From Pholiota molesta (taxonomy: Eukaryota > Basidiomycota > Agaricomycetes > Agaricales > Strophariaceae), in contig JACGCK010000212.1 in NCBI GenBank assembly GCA_014925825.1, positions 1-64,000 on the forward strand: 64,000 bases of DNA. The letters are read 5' to 3'. The translations under genes were made by a program, and so were the position numbers. The notes beneath the pieces are model-generated. The model did not search any database. It had not been told where the DNA came from and was given only the letters and a program-made list of their open reading frames with translations. Positions 29,388-41,136 of this stretch are shown piece by piece. The first letter of the stretch is position 1. Each line of letters opens with the position of its first letter.

Positions 29388-29949
29388 AGTCAAAAAAATC
29401 TTTGGTATTGCTGTCGATAGGAAGGGAGGTCTTGGTGCAGTTAAGTAGAAACTACCTTACCCTTATATACGATTGCCCTTTGTTCACCAGGCGCCAGCCT
29501 CCAGGGGACCTCGCAAAACAAAACCTTGGCTTCAAGTTGGGACCAAGTTGGGATGTCGGAACTCGTTAGAACCGGTAGAGATGGGTTGTGGAGCGATTTT
29601 TACGTTGAAACTCTCCGACGTCCAAAGACAATGATTCGCTTGAGTACAAAATAAATCAGGTTTATCGATGGTCGGAAGACGGGCAATGTACGAACTGTCA
29701 TGATGTTCAAGTTATTCTGGGCCATTCCGTAAGAACCGGCGTGAGGTAAGTAGTGTTGCAATGGAAAACCCGCCCAAAGTACTGGTCAAAGCAAATTGCC
29801 TTTACCTGTTGATATAGGTTAATATTCAACCCGATCTAAAAAGTGTTTCCAGCAGGTAGTGTCAGTTGTCTTTACAGATAGCATAGAAAGGTTATGCCTT
29901 GGTCATGTCAGTTGTTGATGATTTACGCATGTTCAACCAGTGTTCAACA

Positions 29950-30200
29950 GACAACCCTCGCTTCTAAGAATATTCCATCAGCATGAGAAAGTCTTCATAT
30001 CGCTAGCGATACGCAAGCATTTCAACGTACCAAAACTCCATTCAATCATTCACCACGTCGAGGCAATACGGTCCCTCAGGTCATGCGATGGGCGCAATAT
30101 TCAATCGCCGGAGCGCCTTCACATCGATTATGCTAAAGCAGCATATCGGGAAGCTACAAACGTGAATATGTCGAGCAGATTGCGGATAATCGATAACTGC
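29950..30200 (+). pseudogene. Plavaka-type transposase remnant
   Basis: A single open stretch carries FNVPKLHSIIHHVEAIRSL, DGRNIQSPERLHIDYAKAA and YREATNVNMSSRLR. This is the C-terminal block (F.IPKLH..HY...I...G..D..N.E..ERLHID.AK.AY) of Plavaka transposases, CACTA-related elements of agaricomycetes. Nothing else of the protein is present upstream or downstream, so only about 80 residues survive. Confidence 0.75.
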
Positions 30201-30339
30201 TTGGCTTCAGTGTCAGGAAGCAATGTGATAAGTATCTCAATTCATATTTCGATATTTTCCTTCTTGTGGGCTTTCCAATTTTTTCTCTTTGGCATTCGCG
30301 TGAACAATACTGCGTCTTCTTGCACACTCAGCTGGTGGC

Positions 30340-30545
30340 ACTCACGAATAGACTCCAAGAATAGACGCGCGTACCCACCATCCCAACGTTCGCTTTGAGT
30401 GATCATCAATGTTTGAAAACCAAGATGCTCGTTTTTTTAATTTTATTTCGCATATACTCGTGTCTATGATGATACTACGTAGACGCGTTGAGCTATTTTT
30501 GTTTGCAATGATCTAGACCACCCTCGGAAAGCGCCAACTTTCAAG
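30340..30545 (+). repeat. Dispersed repeat, copy 2 (partner 26285-26505)
   Basis: Direct partner of 26285-26505; ends CCACCCTCGGAAAGCGCC plus AACTTTCAAGTCT. It lies just downstream of the Plavaka remnant. Confidence 0.75.
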
Positions 30546-31969
30546 TCTATGCATGGTTTTGGCGGAGCCTACTTGATGACTGTGATGCTCTGTGATGCTC
30601 CTTGGACCGGATATGCAGGCATTCGATTTCTACATAGTGCACGGGCAAGCGCCGATGCGGCCGTCCTTGTCTTGTCTCTCTAACTGTTTCCAATGAGCTT
30701 CGTCGGTCACTTCGACCTTGCCTCCACACCGTCTGCATGCAACTCTCATTCAGTCAGTCAGCCTCGTGTACTGCAGGTGTTTATCTGCGCGCTGAGAAGG
30801 AAGGGTGCAGTAGTGAATTGGCGCGACGCCAGACGGCAGTGCGTGAAAATCGTCGAGCGGTGCGCCGTGTTGGGTGGCAGTTAGAGGTGTGCAGGTGGGT
30901 ATTCGTCCGCTTGGCTGTTTGCAGCCTCGTATAGATGCGCATATATCCAACCCTCGATTGTTTTTCTATCCTGAAGCTTGCCTCGAGGGATTACGAGGGA
31001 TCGTTTGGTCAGTCGGTACGTTTTAACTGGTTTCTCCGTTCCCCTCTCCCCTTGGTTTCCAGACTAAAACATATAAAACATATGCGCATATATTCAATCT
31101 TCTGCCCTTCATGAATTCCAGGCCTTTTCGTCTTTTTTCTAGCGGTTAGATTCCGGGAAACGAGGCGTGCCTAGTCCTCCGTGACCCTACCTCCTGGTTT
31201 GTCCTCTTCGTTCTCAAAAAATTACCCCCGTGCGCTTTTGGAAGCGCTTGTTCGAGAACAGACCCAGACGCGCCATCACCACCGTTCTCCATGGGCAATG
31301 CTACGTCCGAGTTCAAGGGGTGTTTCTGGTGGCACTGGGCTCGCGATCACCATCGATCTAGAAGCCTTGTCATCGGATGATGGGTATTTTCTTTCGTCTA
31401 GATTCAAAAGCTGGAGCCCATTTTCTTGATAGCATTACACGTAAATGGATGGATTCAACGAGGAATAAAATGGCTGACGCTTCGGCACAGAGGAGTTATT
31501 TATTTCTTGGTGATGTACTCGATCGCGCTTCCCAAGATGGAATTTTATATCCATGATCAACTGCGATCTATGACCTCGTAGTTGATTGTTTCCCCGGAGT
31601 TGAGCAGAATATATAAGCTGCGGCAATAAAATGGCCCTAAATGACGATGGACTACGCTCTTTGGGAACGCCAGAGCTTAGCCAAGGTCGCAATGAGAGAT
31701 AATACAAGTAATATGCACACCCTCCGAAGATGTAATCGCGGATAATCCAGAAGAAAATACACAAAATCATGTAAAACATGAAAATTCCCTTCGAATTCTA
31801 TACGAATACGACAGTAGACATGTACAGTGTGTCAAGCATGCTAATTATAACGTTTCTGAACCGTACCACACATGAGCTATGTACCCAAGGCATAATACAT
31901 AGAGGAGGAAAAGCGAGCAGAGAAAAATACAGCAATACAATAAACGTGGTGCAGGCGAAAAGGCATGAA
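30546..31969. other. Intergenic, nothing recognised
   Basis: About 1.4 kb without a recognisable gene, repeat or RNA. Short frames (for example around 30690-30930) lack any protein-like conservation. The AT-rich right end is the 3' flank of the Ofd1 gene. Confidence 0.35.
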
Positions 31970-34243
31970 TCACTCGCTTTCGCTGTCGTCCTCCTGCATC
32001 ATCCCCACCTCGTACTCGCCGCACACATCCCAGCGCGAGCCCTCAGCCGCGGCCGACACGTATTTCACGAACCGCATCACGCGCTCGTCCCGCAGCACCA
32101 GCAGCAGCCTATTGAACCCGGGCTGCACTGCCAGCAGCGTGCTGTCCTCCTCTTCCGCGTCCTCGTCTTCGTCTTCGTCTGCCTCCATCTCCATCGCTTC
32201 CGCCTCGTGGTGCTCCTCTGGAGCGTCGTCGCCATTCGTCGCCTCTGTGTGTCCTTTTTCTTCTCGCGGCCGTGAGCCCGAAGCTGTAGTTGAGGATGAG
32301 TCGGGCGCTTTTGACTTCTTGTGGCTCCCTGAGCGGTAGATGGCAGGATCGTCTTCCTCGTTATGTGGGGCCATGTAGCACTGTAAAAAAATGAATGAAA
32401 ATAGGTGTTCAGCACGAAATACGCTATGAATATAACAGCACAATCGCACCTCCCAGCCACCCCATTCCGCAGCCTGCCACCCCCTCGGGTTCACCGTATA
32501 CGGGTCATGCAGATCGTCCATCTCCAGATCCCGCGCCGGCGGCGTAAGCCCCAGCACCACATCCAGCCGCGCCTCCTTCTCCTCGCTCGTCGCGAGCGTA
32601 TAGTCCAAGCCCGGCCTGAACCTCCTTGCCTCGACCGCATGCCGTATCGGCATCAGGCGGCTCACGATCGCGAGCCACGCGCGGAACGCGGGGCTCGCGA
32701 AGAGCTCGTCCTGCAGGCTGCGCAGGATGCTGTCCGTCGACGACGCGTAGCGCGGCGCGACGGCCTCGCGCGGCCCGCCCGCCTCGTGCGGGCGCAGCAC
32801 GCAGTAGCGCCACTTGTGCGGCGGGCCCTTGAGCGCCCAGTGCCCCGCGGTGCCGGCGGTGTGCGGCGGGACGCACCCCGCGCGGTCCGCGCCGAGCCCG
32901 TCCTTCGCGTCGAGGTCGCGCAGGCGCGCCTCGAGCGCCGCGGCGAGGTGCGCGGTCAGGAAGGAGTGCAGCTCGAGCGAGGACTCGCTGATGAAGCGCG
33001 TCGCGAGCGCGTTCATCGTGCGCGGCTGGAGGTAGACGGGGTTGAGGAACTCGCTGAGGAACGCGATGTGGTCCTCTGAGAGCGTGGTGCTCGGGAGGAG
33101 TGCGTCGTCGGCTTCTGGGTAGGATTTGAAGACGGTCGAGGTCGATGTCTGCAAAATGAATCAGAAAAGCTTTGCATCCAGGAAGCCGGAAGAGGACGTA
33201 CGAGTTGCTCACGCGAGCTCTTCACTTCGATGGCCGCGGGGGGCTCGGGGACATATCCCGGCTCGCCTTCCTGGGCCGCATGGAACCACCCGCTGATGCT
33301 CAGCCGTTCTCTTCTATCCTCGCCCTTCGCACCCACCACGACTTCTTCGACCGAGTGGAACGACTTTCCGGGCTGCACCTCGAAGAAGATGAACTGGTTC
33401 CAGCTCGGCGGGATGCTCTTCACCGGGATCGCTTCGGGCTCGGGCTGGCCGTCCTCGTTCATCCGCACGGGGTAGAGCTCGAGCGCCCCGCCCCAGTCCT
33501 TGTTCCATAGCTGGTAGTGGGGCAGGGGCATGTAGAGGATGTAGGATACGCGTCTTGTGCCGATCACATCGTCGTGATTGAGCAGATGGCAACCGCGGGT
33601 GTACGAGTTGACAGACATGTCTTGTTTTTTCCCTGAGAGAGGTCCGCATCCCGTCACCGAGCGCAGGAAGTCGCGGAAATGAGACGAGTAGAGGGCGTCG
33701 CGGAGGGCAAGGAGGCTTGGGAGGCGGGCGATTTGGGTGGGCGTGAGGAAGTTGAGCGAGGCCAAATCGCCTGTTTGATTCACCTGTAAGATGCATGAAG
33801 GAACAGCGACTTTAACTTTGACATGTCCCAACGATTTGACAGAGTTACTCAAGAATCCGTAGAAAGACAAGTACCTTGTAGATGTCGGTTTCCTTTTCCG
33901 AGAAACTGAGCTCACTTAAACACTCCTCCTTCACCTGCTTCAACAAATCGTCTTGGAAGAGCTTTTCCACTATAGCGTATTTGAAGGGCGTGCTGTCGAC
34001 GTAGTCGGAGTGCAGGCGGGCGATATTATTGTGATCGAAGAGATCATTTGCGAAGTGTGGCGTTGGATCTTTTGACAAGATGAGCGATTCGGTGCTGATG
34101 TCTGTCGGAGGGGTTGGATAATGGGAAGGCACTGCATCTTCGCGCGAAACCGAGGATGGATTGTGGGTAACCTTGAGCTTCTTGATCAGCTGTGGTGACG
34201 TGGAGGTTTCAGGGTCTGGCGATCTTTCGCGGGTTCTGGTCAT
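31970..34243 (-). CDS. ofd1: Prolyl 3,4-dihydroxylase Ofd1/Tpa1 family (2-oxoglutarate/Fe(II) oxygenase)
   Basis: Exons 34243-33875, 33783-33202, 33148-32450 and 32380-31970 join in frame to 686 residues. The ATG at 34243 is the first true start; the open frame extends a little upstream without one. The N-terminal catalytic domain has the iron ligands H193 and D195 (NHDDVIGTRR), the distal His266 in SFHSVEEV and the 2-oxoglutarate-binding Arg283 in RLSISGWF. A second, degenerate double-stranded beta-helix domain follows, as in Tpa1. An acidic linker (EMEADEDEDEDAEEED) sits before the C-terminus, which ends DVCGEYEVGMMQEDDSESE. Family members hydroxylate a proline of ribosomal protein uS12 (Rps23), affecting translation termination, and in fission yeast Ofd1 controls oxygen-dependent SREBP turnover. 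The nuclear/cytosolic site is inferred from the family. Confidence 0.92.
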
Positions 34244-35983
34244 ACTTGGGGAAATGCAAGTGATATTGAATGTAGAAGATGCCAAGAGCGCCGAGTCAGC
34301 TACTAGTCCCGAGCGCAGGGCTTTTTATGTATGCCAGGAATAGGCTTGACGACGTTGGGGACGACGAGCACGGTGAACACGGCTAGGGAGAAGGAAAATG
34401 GAAGGGAAACTTGATTTTGTGTTTATAAAGGTCAGTAAAAATTTGATCGAGACCATGCGCGGTCACGGGCGAGGCAAGTCTGGACGCAGAATCAGATCCA
34501 TCTCTCCGGCCCACATTCTTCATCCATCCCCGCCATCCCCTTCATTACAACACAGCGCAGTATCTATGCTCTGTGGGTGTATCCACCCAGATCCGCCCTC
34601 AAACCCCATTGGTTGACACTGCCCGCACACGCTCATTCGCTGGCCAATGAGCTAGGCCCTGGCCATTACTTCGGTTACTTAAAGTTACAGAGTATCCAGA
34701 GAGTATCCCAACTAGCCAATGGCATCCTTGGAACTTTGAGATCTAGGACTCGGAGACATGGGAAGGCGCTGGAAGGCGTGTGTGATAAACCAGCCCGAAC
34801 GGAATAGCGGGCCAGATATTTATATAACTCGGTGACGTCTACCCTTCGGAATTCAAAGAGTGCAATGCCCATATAAGACATAGATGTCCTTCTGTCATCT
34901 CAACCTCCAAATTGAAATATAAAATTCGATTGGCCACAAAAATCTCCAGATTTCCTAGAAATTTCCAAGCGTCGTTGGCCTGTAGAGCCAAATTGATTTC
35001 TATGAACTTGAATTCACATCTAGGCGCTCTTGAGTGCCTTGGGGCCTCGCGTCCCTGACACAGCTACTACTTAGTCCATTGGACCTTGGATCCAGTGCTT
35101 CGGACAGTCCGACACTTGACATGATAATAATACTCAAATGATGACAGACCTTCTCCGATTCTCCTCGTTTTCGAATCTTGGTCTGAAAGGGATCGCGGCT
35201 GCCCGTGGTACCACAGGACTTACATACATCCAGCCTCATTCTTGCTTTAGTAAAGGCTTCTTCTCTTGCCTTCCATGCCTGTTTTAACTTCCAAGACAGA
35301 AACATGTCCACTGTTCCACGCAACGCTACGGCACGGCAGAGGTGCTAGCGCTGTATCCCCACGTCATCCTTTGTGCGAGCGGTCGAGAACGGTCGAGAGC
35401 GCGAACAGACATCATGAACACATATAACTAACCTTCCGACTGGCCGCCTGCTCGGTATGATCATTTATAAGGTTGATATTTAGTCTGTATTTAGTGATAC
35501 TGCGTGCACACAACGGCTGTTGTTCCGTGGCCGATTCAGACGCATTGGACGCCTGTGACTGCCGGCGCGGTGTGTCATGCCACTACACTACCCACGACAC
35601 GGGCGGCTCACCTGCTCATGTTGGAAACTGGGTGTCCATATGCGTGAGACTTGGGTGTGCACCCAGATAAAGTCCGAAGCTTGTAGGGCCGCGATTCGGA
35701 AGTATTCAGGCGGACCAACCTCGGTGAAAGCGTCCTTGAAGCGTCTTTGAGCCAGGGACGCCCATTTTCATTTCCTATGCTGTAAATCCGAAATTATTCG
35801 CCGTCAATGTTCTGAGGCCGTATCGCGCACGAATAATACATCCTGAGTACTCAGCCTAACCCAGAAACGAGAAGACTTGACATTGAATATTTATTCTGGG
35901 CACAACGGCGTGGATGAGGCGCGTTTTCGGAGAACGCACACGCCGAGCCTCTACTAAGGGAATATGAATCCAGATGGTTCTCA
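34244..35983. other. Intergenic, nothing recognised
   Basis: About 1.7 kb upstream of the Ofd1 gene with no gene-like frame, repeat or RNA that I can support. Confidence 0.35.
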
Positions 35984-36312
35984 GTAAGTAGGCGAGCTTC
36001 AAATATCATTTACACAGTTATCTCAGCCTAAGGTTGGTCCAGGCCGGAAGACGAGGCAAGTACAAGTACGCAATAAATCCGATAGTAGATGTTGCGAGAA
36101 CTGTTTTGAGTTAGTGGCTATCCCTTAATCGAGGAATGTGTTTCCAAATAGTCCTTGGTAAGTAGGCGAGCTTCAAATATCATGTACGCACTTATCTCGG
36201 CCTAAGATTGGTCCAGGCCAGAGGACGAGGCAAGTGCACAATAAATTCAATAGCAGAATGTTGCGTTTGCTTGAGGACTGTTTTGAGTTCGTGATTGTCC
36301 CTGGATCGATTT
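35984..36312. repeat. Direct repeat, ~150-bp unit, two copies
   Basis: GTAAGTAGGCGAGCTTCAAA (35984 and 36157) opens two copies that continue through TATCTC.GCCTAAG.TTGGTCCAGGCC, GACGAGGCAAGT, CAATAAAT and TGTTTTGAGTT to ATCGA. Divergence is about 10-15 percent by eye. No coding potential. Confidence 0.85.
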
Positions 36313-37795
36313 ATCCAGCCTCCACGCGCGCCATGATAACGGAACTGATACTTAACATGGATTGGCTGTTGCTTTTCCTTGAATAGATAAACTGTATTTA
36401 GGCGCTGTGTCTAGAACGGACCATCGCTAGGACGGACCATCGGCGGAGGATGTGAATACTCACCACTGGCACTTCTGTCGCCTTGTAAAAGAACGCAAGA
36501 TTTAAAGTTCCAACATTACAGTTTTCTGGAAACTGCGGGACTGTCAGTCAACGCCGCAAAACGAAAAAGACAAAGAGTGGCAATCCAGGCCCCGGCGCCC
36601 ACACGTGTAATGGATGGGCCTTACGAGGAAAAATGCTTGTTCTTGTGACCAATCTGGACTTCATTGTCAAGCCACCGATTTGGTAGTCGCAGCTCCAAAG
36701 CCCTTCGTAAATATATACTTCCAGTCGGGATATTCAGAATTTCTGAAATATACGCGGATGGATAACTTCATCAGCAAGAGGTTCAAAACCAATAAATACG
36801 AGCTACACCTACATCCCCCTTCAAAATTGAGACATCCAAAAAATGCAGACCCAAGGGGGGAACCTATACACCCGGTCTAGGTTCCGCCCAGCCATCTCGG
36901 CGCTCGAAATCGCGTATGGAGGTTGAAGTTCTAGGCAAAGCCGCAACTTGTCGTCTTCCACGAGATGCCATTCCACGAGATGCCAGAGACCTTCCGTGTC
37001 CATTTCTGTCTTAGCTCTTAGGACGGGGGTCATCAACGTGTGCGGTGTTAACAGATGTCAGAAACTGAATGAAAGGCTGGACTGGGACTATACATACCGC
37101 GGCCTATGAAGCTCTCGAATGCGATGAAATAGGATGTGATCAAACACGGGGGCTGGAGACTTTGCCATGTTAATGTTGGTCAGAGGAGCAGCGTGCTATT
37201 ATTGGGCCTTGCCACGATTGGGCGATGCTGGAAATAATGTCGACTCTAGAACTGGAGAGCCAGCCAATAGCTTGTTGAGTAGTTGCGCAGATTGAGCGCT
37301 ACGGCTTCGCTTGTATAGATGTCATTTCAGTAGTCTTTACTGCTCTGCCGCCGGTGGGTTTAATTGTTAATGAAAAGGCGTTCGAAGCGGCTATGCAATT
37401 AGCTAGCGCGCATTGAAATCGATTGGAGCTGGGCCGGTCTTATTCTGTGTCTGTGCATCTGTGCGATGTGAATGTGGCGCTCACAAGGTTAAAAATAGAA
37501 AGACGCCCACGAGTTGTCTCGATAGTAGAGGCCTATAAGAGCGCCAGCTGTGCTCTGCGACTCTCATCAGCGGTGCCAGTCTCACGACAGCATTTAACTC
37601 CCAAATTCTCCAATGATTTCCATGACCCACCGTCCACGAAGACGTGGCCTACAACGAAATCTTCATACATACGCGACACAGCCCTCGCATTCGCACTCCC
37701 GCGAAGCAATTGTATGGCAGCAAATATAGATGTGGTATCAGTACGTACACCCCTGGTACACCCCCAACAACCCAAAACGATACATGACGGCTCTC
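36313..37795. other. Intergenic, nothing recognised
   Basis: No supported gene. A 15-bp tandem (ATGGCATCTCGTGGA in reverse complement) lies near 36957-36986. The right end abuts the truncated Nop13 copy. Confidence 0.35.
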
Positions 37796-38355
37796 CTAAA
37801 ACGTGATCTTCTGCCCTTGGCTGGGCACGATCGCCACCGACTCGCGCTTCGCCAGCGCCAGCGCCGCCCCAGGCTTCGGGCGCGTCTTCGGGCCCTCGTG
37901 GCGCGCGCCCTCCGCGGGCGCTGCGGCATGCGCGTTCGCCTCCCAGGCCCGCTTCGGCCGTGCGGGCGCGTCCGCCGCATCGTCGCCGTCGCCATCGCCC
38001 CCGGGTGTTGCGCTGGCGCCGCCGTCGTCCGTCGCGGACGGCCGCATCGCGGCGCGCGTCTGCAGGCGCTCAGTGCGGCGCGGGCGCTTCTTGCCCTGGT
38101 CCGCGGCGGACCGCTCGGCGGGGGGCGGGAAGGATGCCGCGGCGCACGGTGTCGGGGCTCGCGTATTCGACGAGGAGCTTCAATACCCCTGAAAGCCACC
38201 TATGATGTTGATGAGGGCGGCGGTGGCGTGTTCTACAGAGAGGAAGTCGACGAAGGCGGATCTGGAACATTAGGGGGTGTTGTTAGCATAATGAACAGCT
38301 TGGCTGTCGAGAATGGAGGTACCCTGTGCACAGTCCGAAATCTTCGAAAGTGCCC
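37796..38355 (-). pseudogene. Truncated DNA-level copy of the Nop13-like gene
   Basis: Reading leftwards it matches the last part of the Nop13-like gene (56583-57144): the end of exon 3, the following intron (donor GGGTACCTCC kept) and most of exon 4 through the C-terminus RESVAIVPSQGQKITF and stop. Presence of the intron shows that DNA, not mRNA, was copied. It lacks the 5' two thirds. A ~40-bp part coding NPKNHHLDGR in the source is replaced by unrelated sequence near 38200, and the Glu/Ala-rich segment has indels. The match stops abruptly at 38355 and just after the stop codon (TTTTAGGAG). It cannot make the parental protein. Confidence 0.85.
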
Positions 38356-38932
38356 AGGTCCAGGGATGTTTGGATGCAGAGCGGACCACGTACAAGCAAG
38401 TACAGTGGCAAAGCAGCTCCAGATGATGGCCCATATCGTACGGTTGTTAGAACTTTGAGAAACAGCGTCGCGAAATGCTAGAAATGCGCAATCTCCAATG
38501 CTCGATTCCAGGATTTCTGGTGAAGGAAGAGGTGCGCTATGTTTCGATTTTGCTTCGAGCTGTTGTAAATATACGTAAGTACGCACCGCTGTGGGCGAGC
38601 GCTTGTTGTTCGCTTCCGAGTCCCCATCAATTGACTCGTTTCATCTCGCATACACTGTCCTTAGATAACACTGTCTCTCGTATGTATAGAGTGTACTTTC
38701 CCACCACAGCTCTCCTCAGTTCATCTCACACGTCGACAGCCGTGTAAGCCAATATGTTGCAACGATCCATTACAATTTTAAGGATTGTGTATTGCAACAA
38801 ACAACTAGTACCATTGTAATGGAAATTATTGCACCACTCTTTGCCGTCCATTACTGCTTGGTACTGGCTCCTCCCTTTTCTGTGGTGCAACACTGTTGCT
38901 CCCTAGTACCGCCCCGCCCAATTCTGGGGTCT
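38356..38932. other. Intergenic, nothing recognised
   Basis: No supported gene between the Nop13 copy and the 0.6-kb repeat. An imperfect inverted pair (TGTGGTGCAACACTGTTGC and neighbouring TTGCAACG words) occurs at 38755-38905. Confidence 0.3.
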
Positions 38933-39530
38933 AGTGCGCCATGCGTCTGATGCGCCTCCTCTGTTTGAACTTTGTTTTCTCTTCAGGCTATAAATAACTT
39001 GAATGCGCGTCAATTATGCTCTGGCCTATAAATAAATTGCTCCCCATATCAGGCGCACTTTCCGTTTACTGAACCGAAAAGTATAAGTACTGGAACGATG
39101 GAAAAGACGCCACAAACTCTTCGCGTAGCACGCGCACCACCGATGGGTACCTGTCCAGAAGGCCAGCATCCACCAGGGGATGCCGCCATGCCCGCCACAG
39201 ATAAGGCGTGACGGGCTCAGACCTCTGCACGAGAACAAGCGCTGGCCCATGTTCGGGGAGCCGCAGCCCGAGCATTTGTGTCGAGCCCCATGGCGGGAAA
39301 CTAGCATCCGAGTTCCCGCTGCCAGTCGACGCAGAGAGGCTCATTGTCGGTACATAAACGTGACGAGCACACCTCGCGAGCTTCGGCGACTGAAGGTGTC
39401 GTGGGCCTTGTCACATGGGCTCGCGGTATCGGTGGCTCGGATCGCTTGGTTCATGGGTCATTTTGCTCGATGCCTGCATTCTTTGGGCTGCGCATGCATA
39501 TTCCTTCGATTGATATATAATTCTGTAGTA
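38933..39530 (-). repeat. 0.6-kb dispersed repeat, copy 1 (inverted partner 61166-61746)
   Basis: From AGTGCGCCATGCGTCTGATG to TTCTGTAGTAA the sequence is the near-exact reverse complement of 61166-61746. It contains two TATAAATA words at 38989 and 39026. The open frames in it (for example SEPVTPYLWRAWRH in reverse) occur in both copies but are shifted by indels between them, so I do not call a gene. Flanks differ completely at both ends. No target duplication is evident. Confidence 0.85.
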
Positions 39531-39870
39531 ATTGATAAGTCGCTGCTTGAAAGCCCCAATGCAGATATACCATTATTTTCCATGCTTTTCGGCGTCATCA
39601 CCATCATGAATAAGATATTGTAATGAGCGAATCAAACCTGTACAATGTTGGCAAACAAACTTTGGGCCCTTAATCTGGCTAGCTTACTTGCTTTGACAGA
39701 ATTCTGATAATCGCGCGATCCCAGGGGTGCAAAGACCAGTCTGCAATGTGATCAACAGCGATGAAATTATTTTATGAGCAGTGATAGTTGAAAATGTAAC
39801 AAAGGGCGAGATAAGATGTGAATTGTTAAAAGAAAACACTCATAGCAATAAGGTTAGATCCACGAAAAAT
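39531..39870. other. 3' flank of MGM101
   Basis: No gene seen; AT-rich intergenic sequence. Confidence 0.3.
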
Positions 39871-40859
39871 TTATTCCTGGAAAGGATAACCGAATTTTCC
39901 CTGATCCTTGCGACGCCAGAGCTTTTTCCTGAAATAAACAAATTAGCATGGATATTTTTATGTAAAGAACAGTATGACTAACTTCTTCTTTGTAGGGATA
40001 TGTTCAGCAAAGACTTCTACGCAATACTGCGTCTTGAAGTCGCGGATGAATCGAGGATCCCTATTGATGCGTGAAAAATATGATAAGTGCATATTGCAAA
40101 AGTCAAGCTCGTCATAACGCACCAAAGCTCGCTGGCAATTCCCAGATCCTTGCAGCACCGCATCAAAGCATTGCTTTTGCAGCCCTCCGTGGCGGTAGGA
40201 ATGCCGGACGGGTCAAAGTATTCTTGCTCTCCCCTGGCAATAGCGACAAGTCTAGAATGTACGACCATGTAAACAAAACAGCCTTTTCCATATCACGAAC
40301 AACTCACCTTCCGAGGCAGACAAGGGCGTACTCGCGACTGACAATCTTCGGCCCAACGTTCGTTTCGCTGCGCGGCGCGAGACCCCATCCGCCAGGCCCG
40401 AAAGCCTTGTTCAGGATTCGTCGATACTTGATTTCAGGAAGGTATATCAACCCATCTATTACATCCCGAGCTCAGTATGGGTACGAATCATGAAAAAGCG
40501 GACGTGTGGGGGCACTTGCCTGGCTTCATTTCCACGTCCATGGGCTCTATTGGAGCCATCAACACCTGCGTAACCTCAGGCGGGAATGGGCTGGTAGACA
40601 GGCCGTGGTAGCTCCTCGACCAGTCAGTAGCGCCGTCGCTTCCTTTCGCGTCTGGCAGAACCAACTCTGCGGCTTGCGACGACGAGGATTCCTTGAGGGT
40701 GGTTGCAGATGGGGCGCCCGACGGTGCTGGTGCTGGTGCTGTGCTGTACTTCGCCGCTAGCAGGGCTCTAGTGAAGACATGTGCATTTCTAGGATGGGTA
40801 GATGAAAGACGCGCTAGAGTGCGCGGTGCTGACGCGAAGAGGCGGCTTGGGGACGCCAT
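39871..40859 (-). CDS. mgm101: Mitochondrial genome maintenance protein MGM101
   Basis: Exons 40859-40520, 40455-40308, 40251-40123, 40060-39983 and 39928-39871 join in frame to 250 residues. The protein is a Rad52-related single-strand annealing protein that maintains and repairs mitochondrial DNA. The first ~40 residues are rich in Ser/Arg/Ala with almost no acids ([20 protein letters not shown]), fitting a mitochondrial presequence. The core carries the family landmarks [83 protein letters not shown] and the basic C-terminus KKKKLWRRK. The first intron uses a GC donor (CCAG|GCAAGT) instead of GT. It lies 277 bp downstream of the IMPACT-family gene on the same strand. Confidence 0.95.
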
Positions 40860-41136
40860 GACTGGCTTCCGGAGAGGACCTGCGTGACGAACGCGCCAAC
40901 ATTAATTTCATCGTGAGGCAAATATTCCCACGGTTGGGCGGCGCTTATAAAATGTTTTCACCGAGAATTGGACAAAAACCCAAGAAGAAATATGCTGAAA
41001 TAGGATATGTATAAGTAGATAGGCTGTCGCGGTACATTGTACATAGACTGTAGGTACGTGTATAATGGGTCAGATCTTTCCAACGGAAATAACGATAGCA
41101 TTCTCAGATCATGATCCTGATATTCAAAAAAACCAT

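Noticed and set aside
37730..38458. A protein-coding gene on the plus strand at 37.7-38.5 kb
   Set aside because: The long plus frame is antisense to the truncated Nop13 copy, whose homology fixes the true strand.
39026..39344. Small gene encoding a ~92-residue protein inside the 0.6-kb repeat
   Set aside because: The two copies of the repeat have indels relative to each other that shift this frame, so it is not maintained as a protein.
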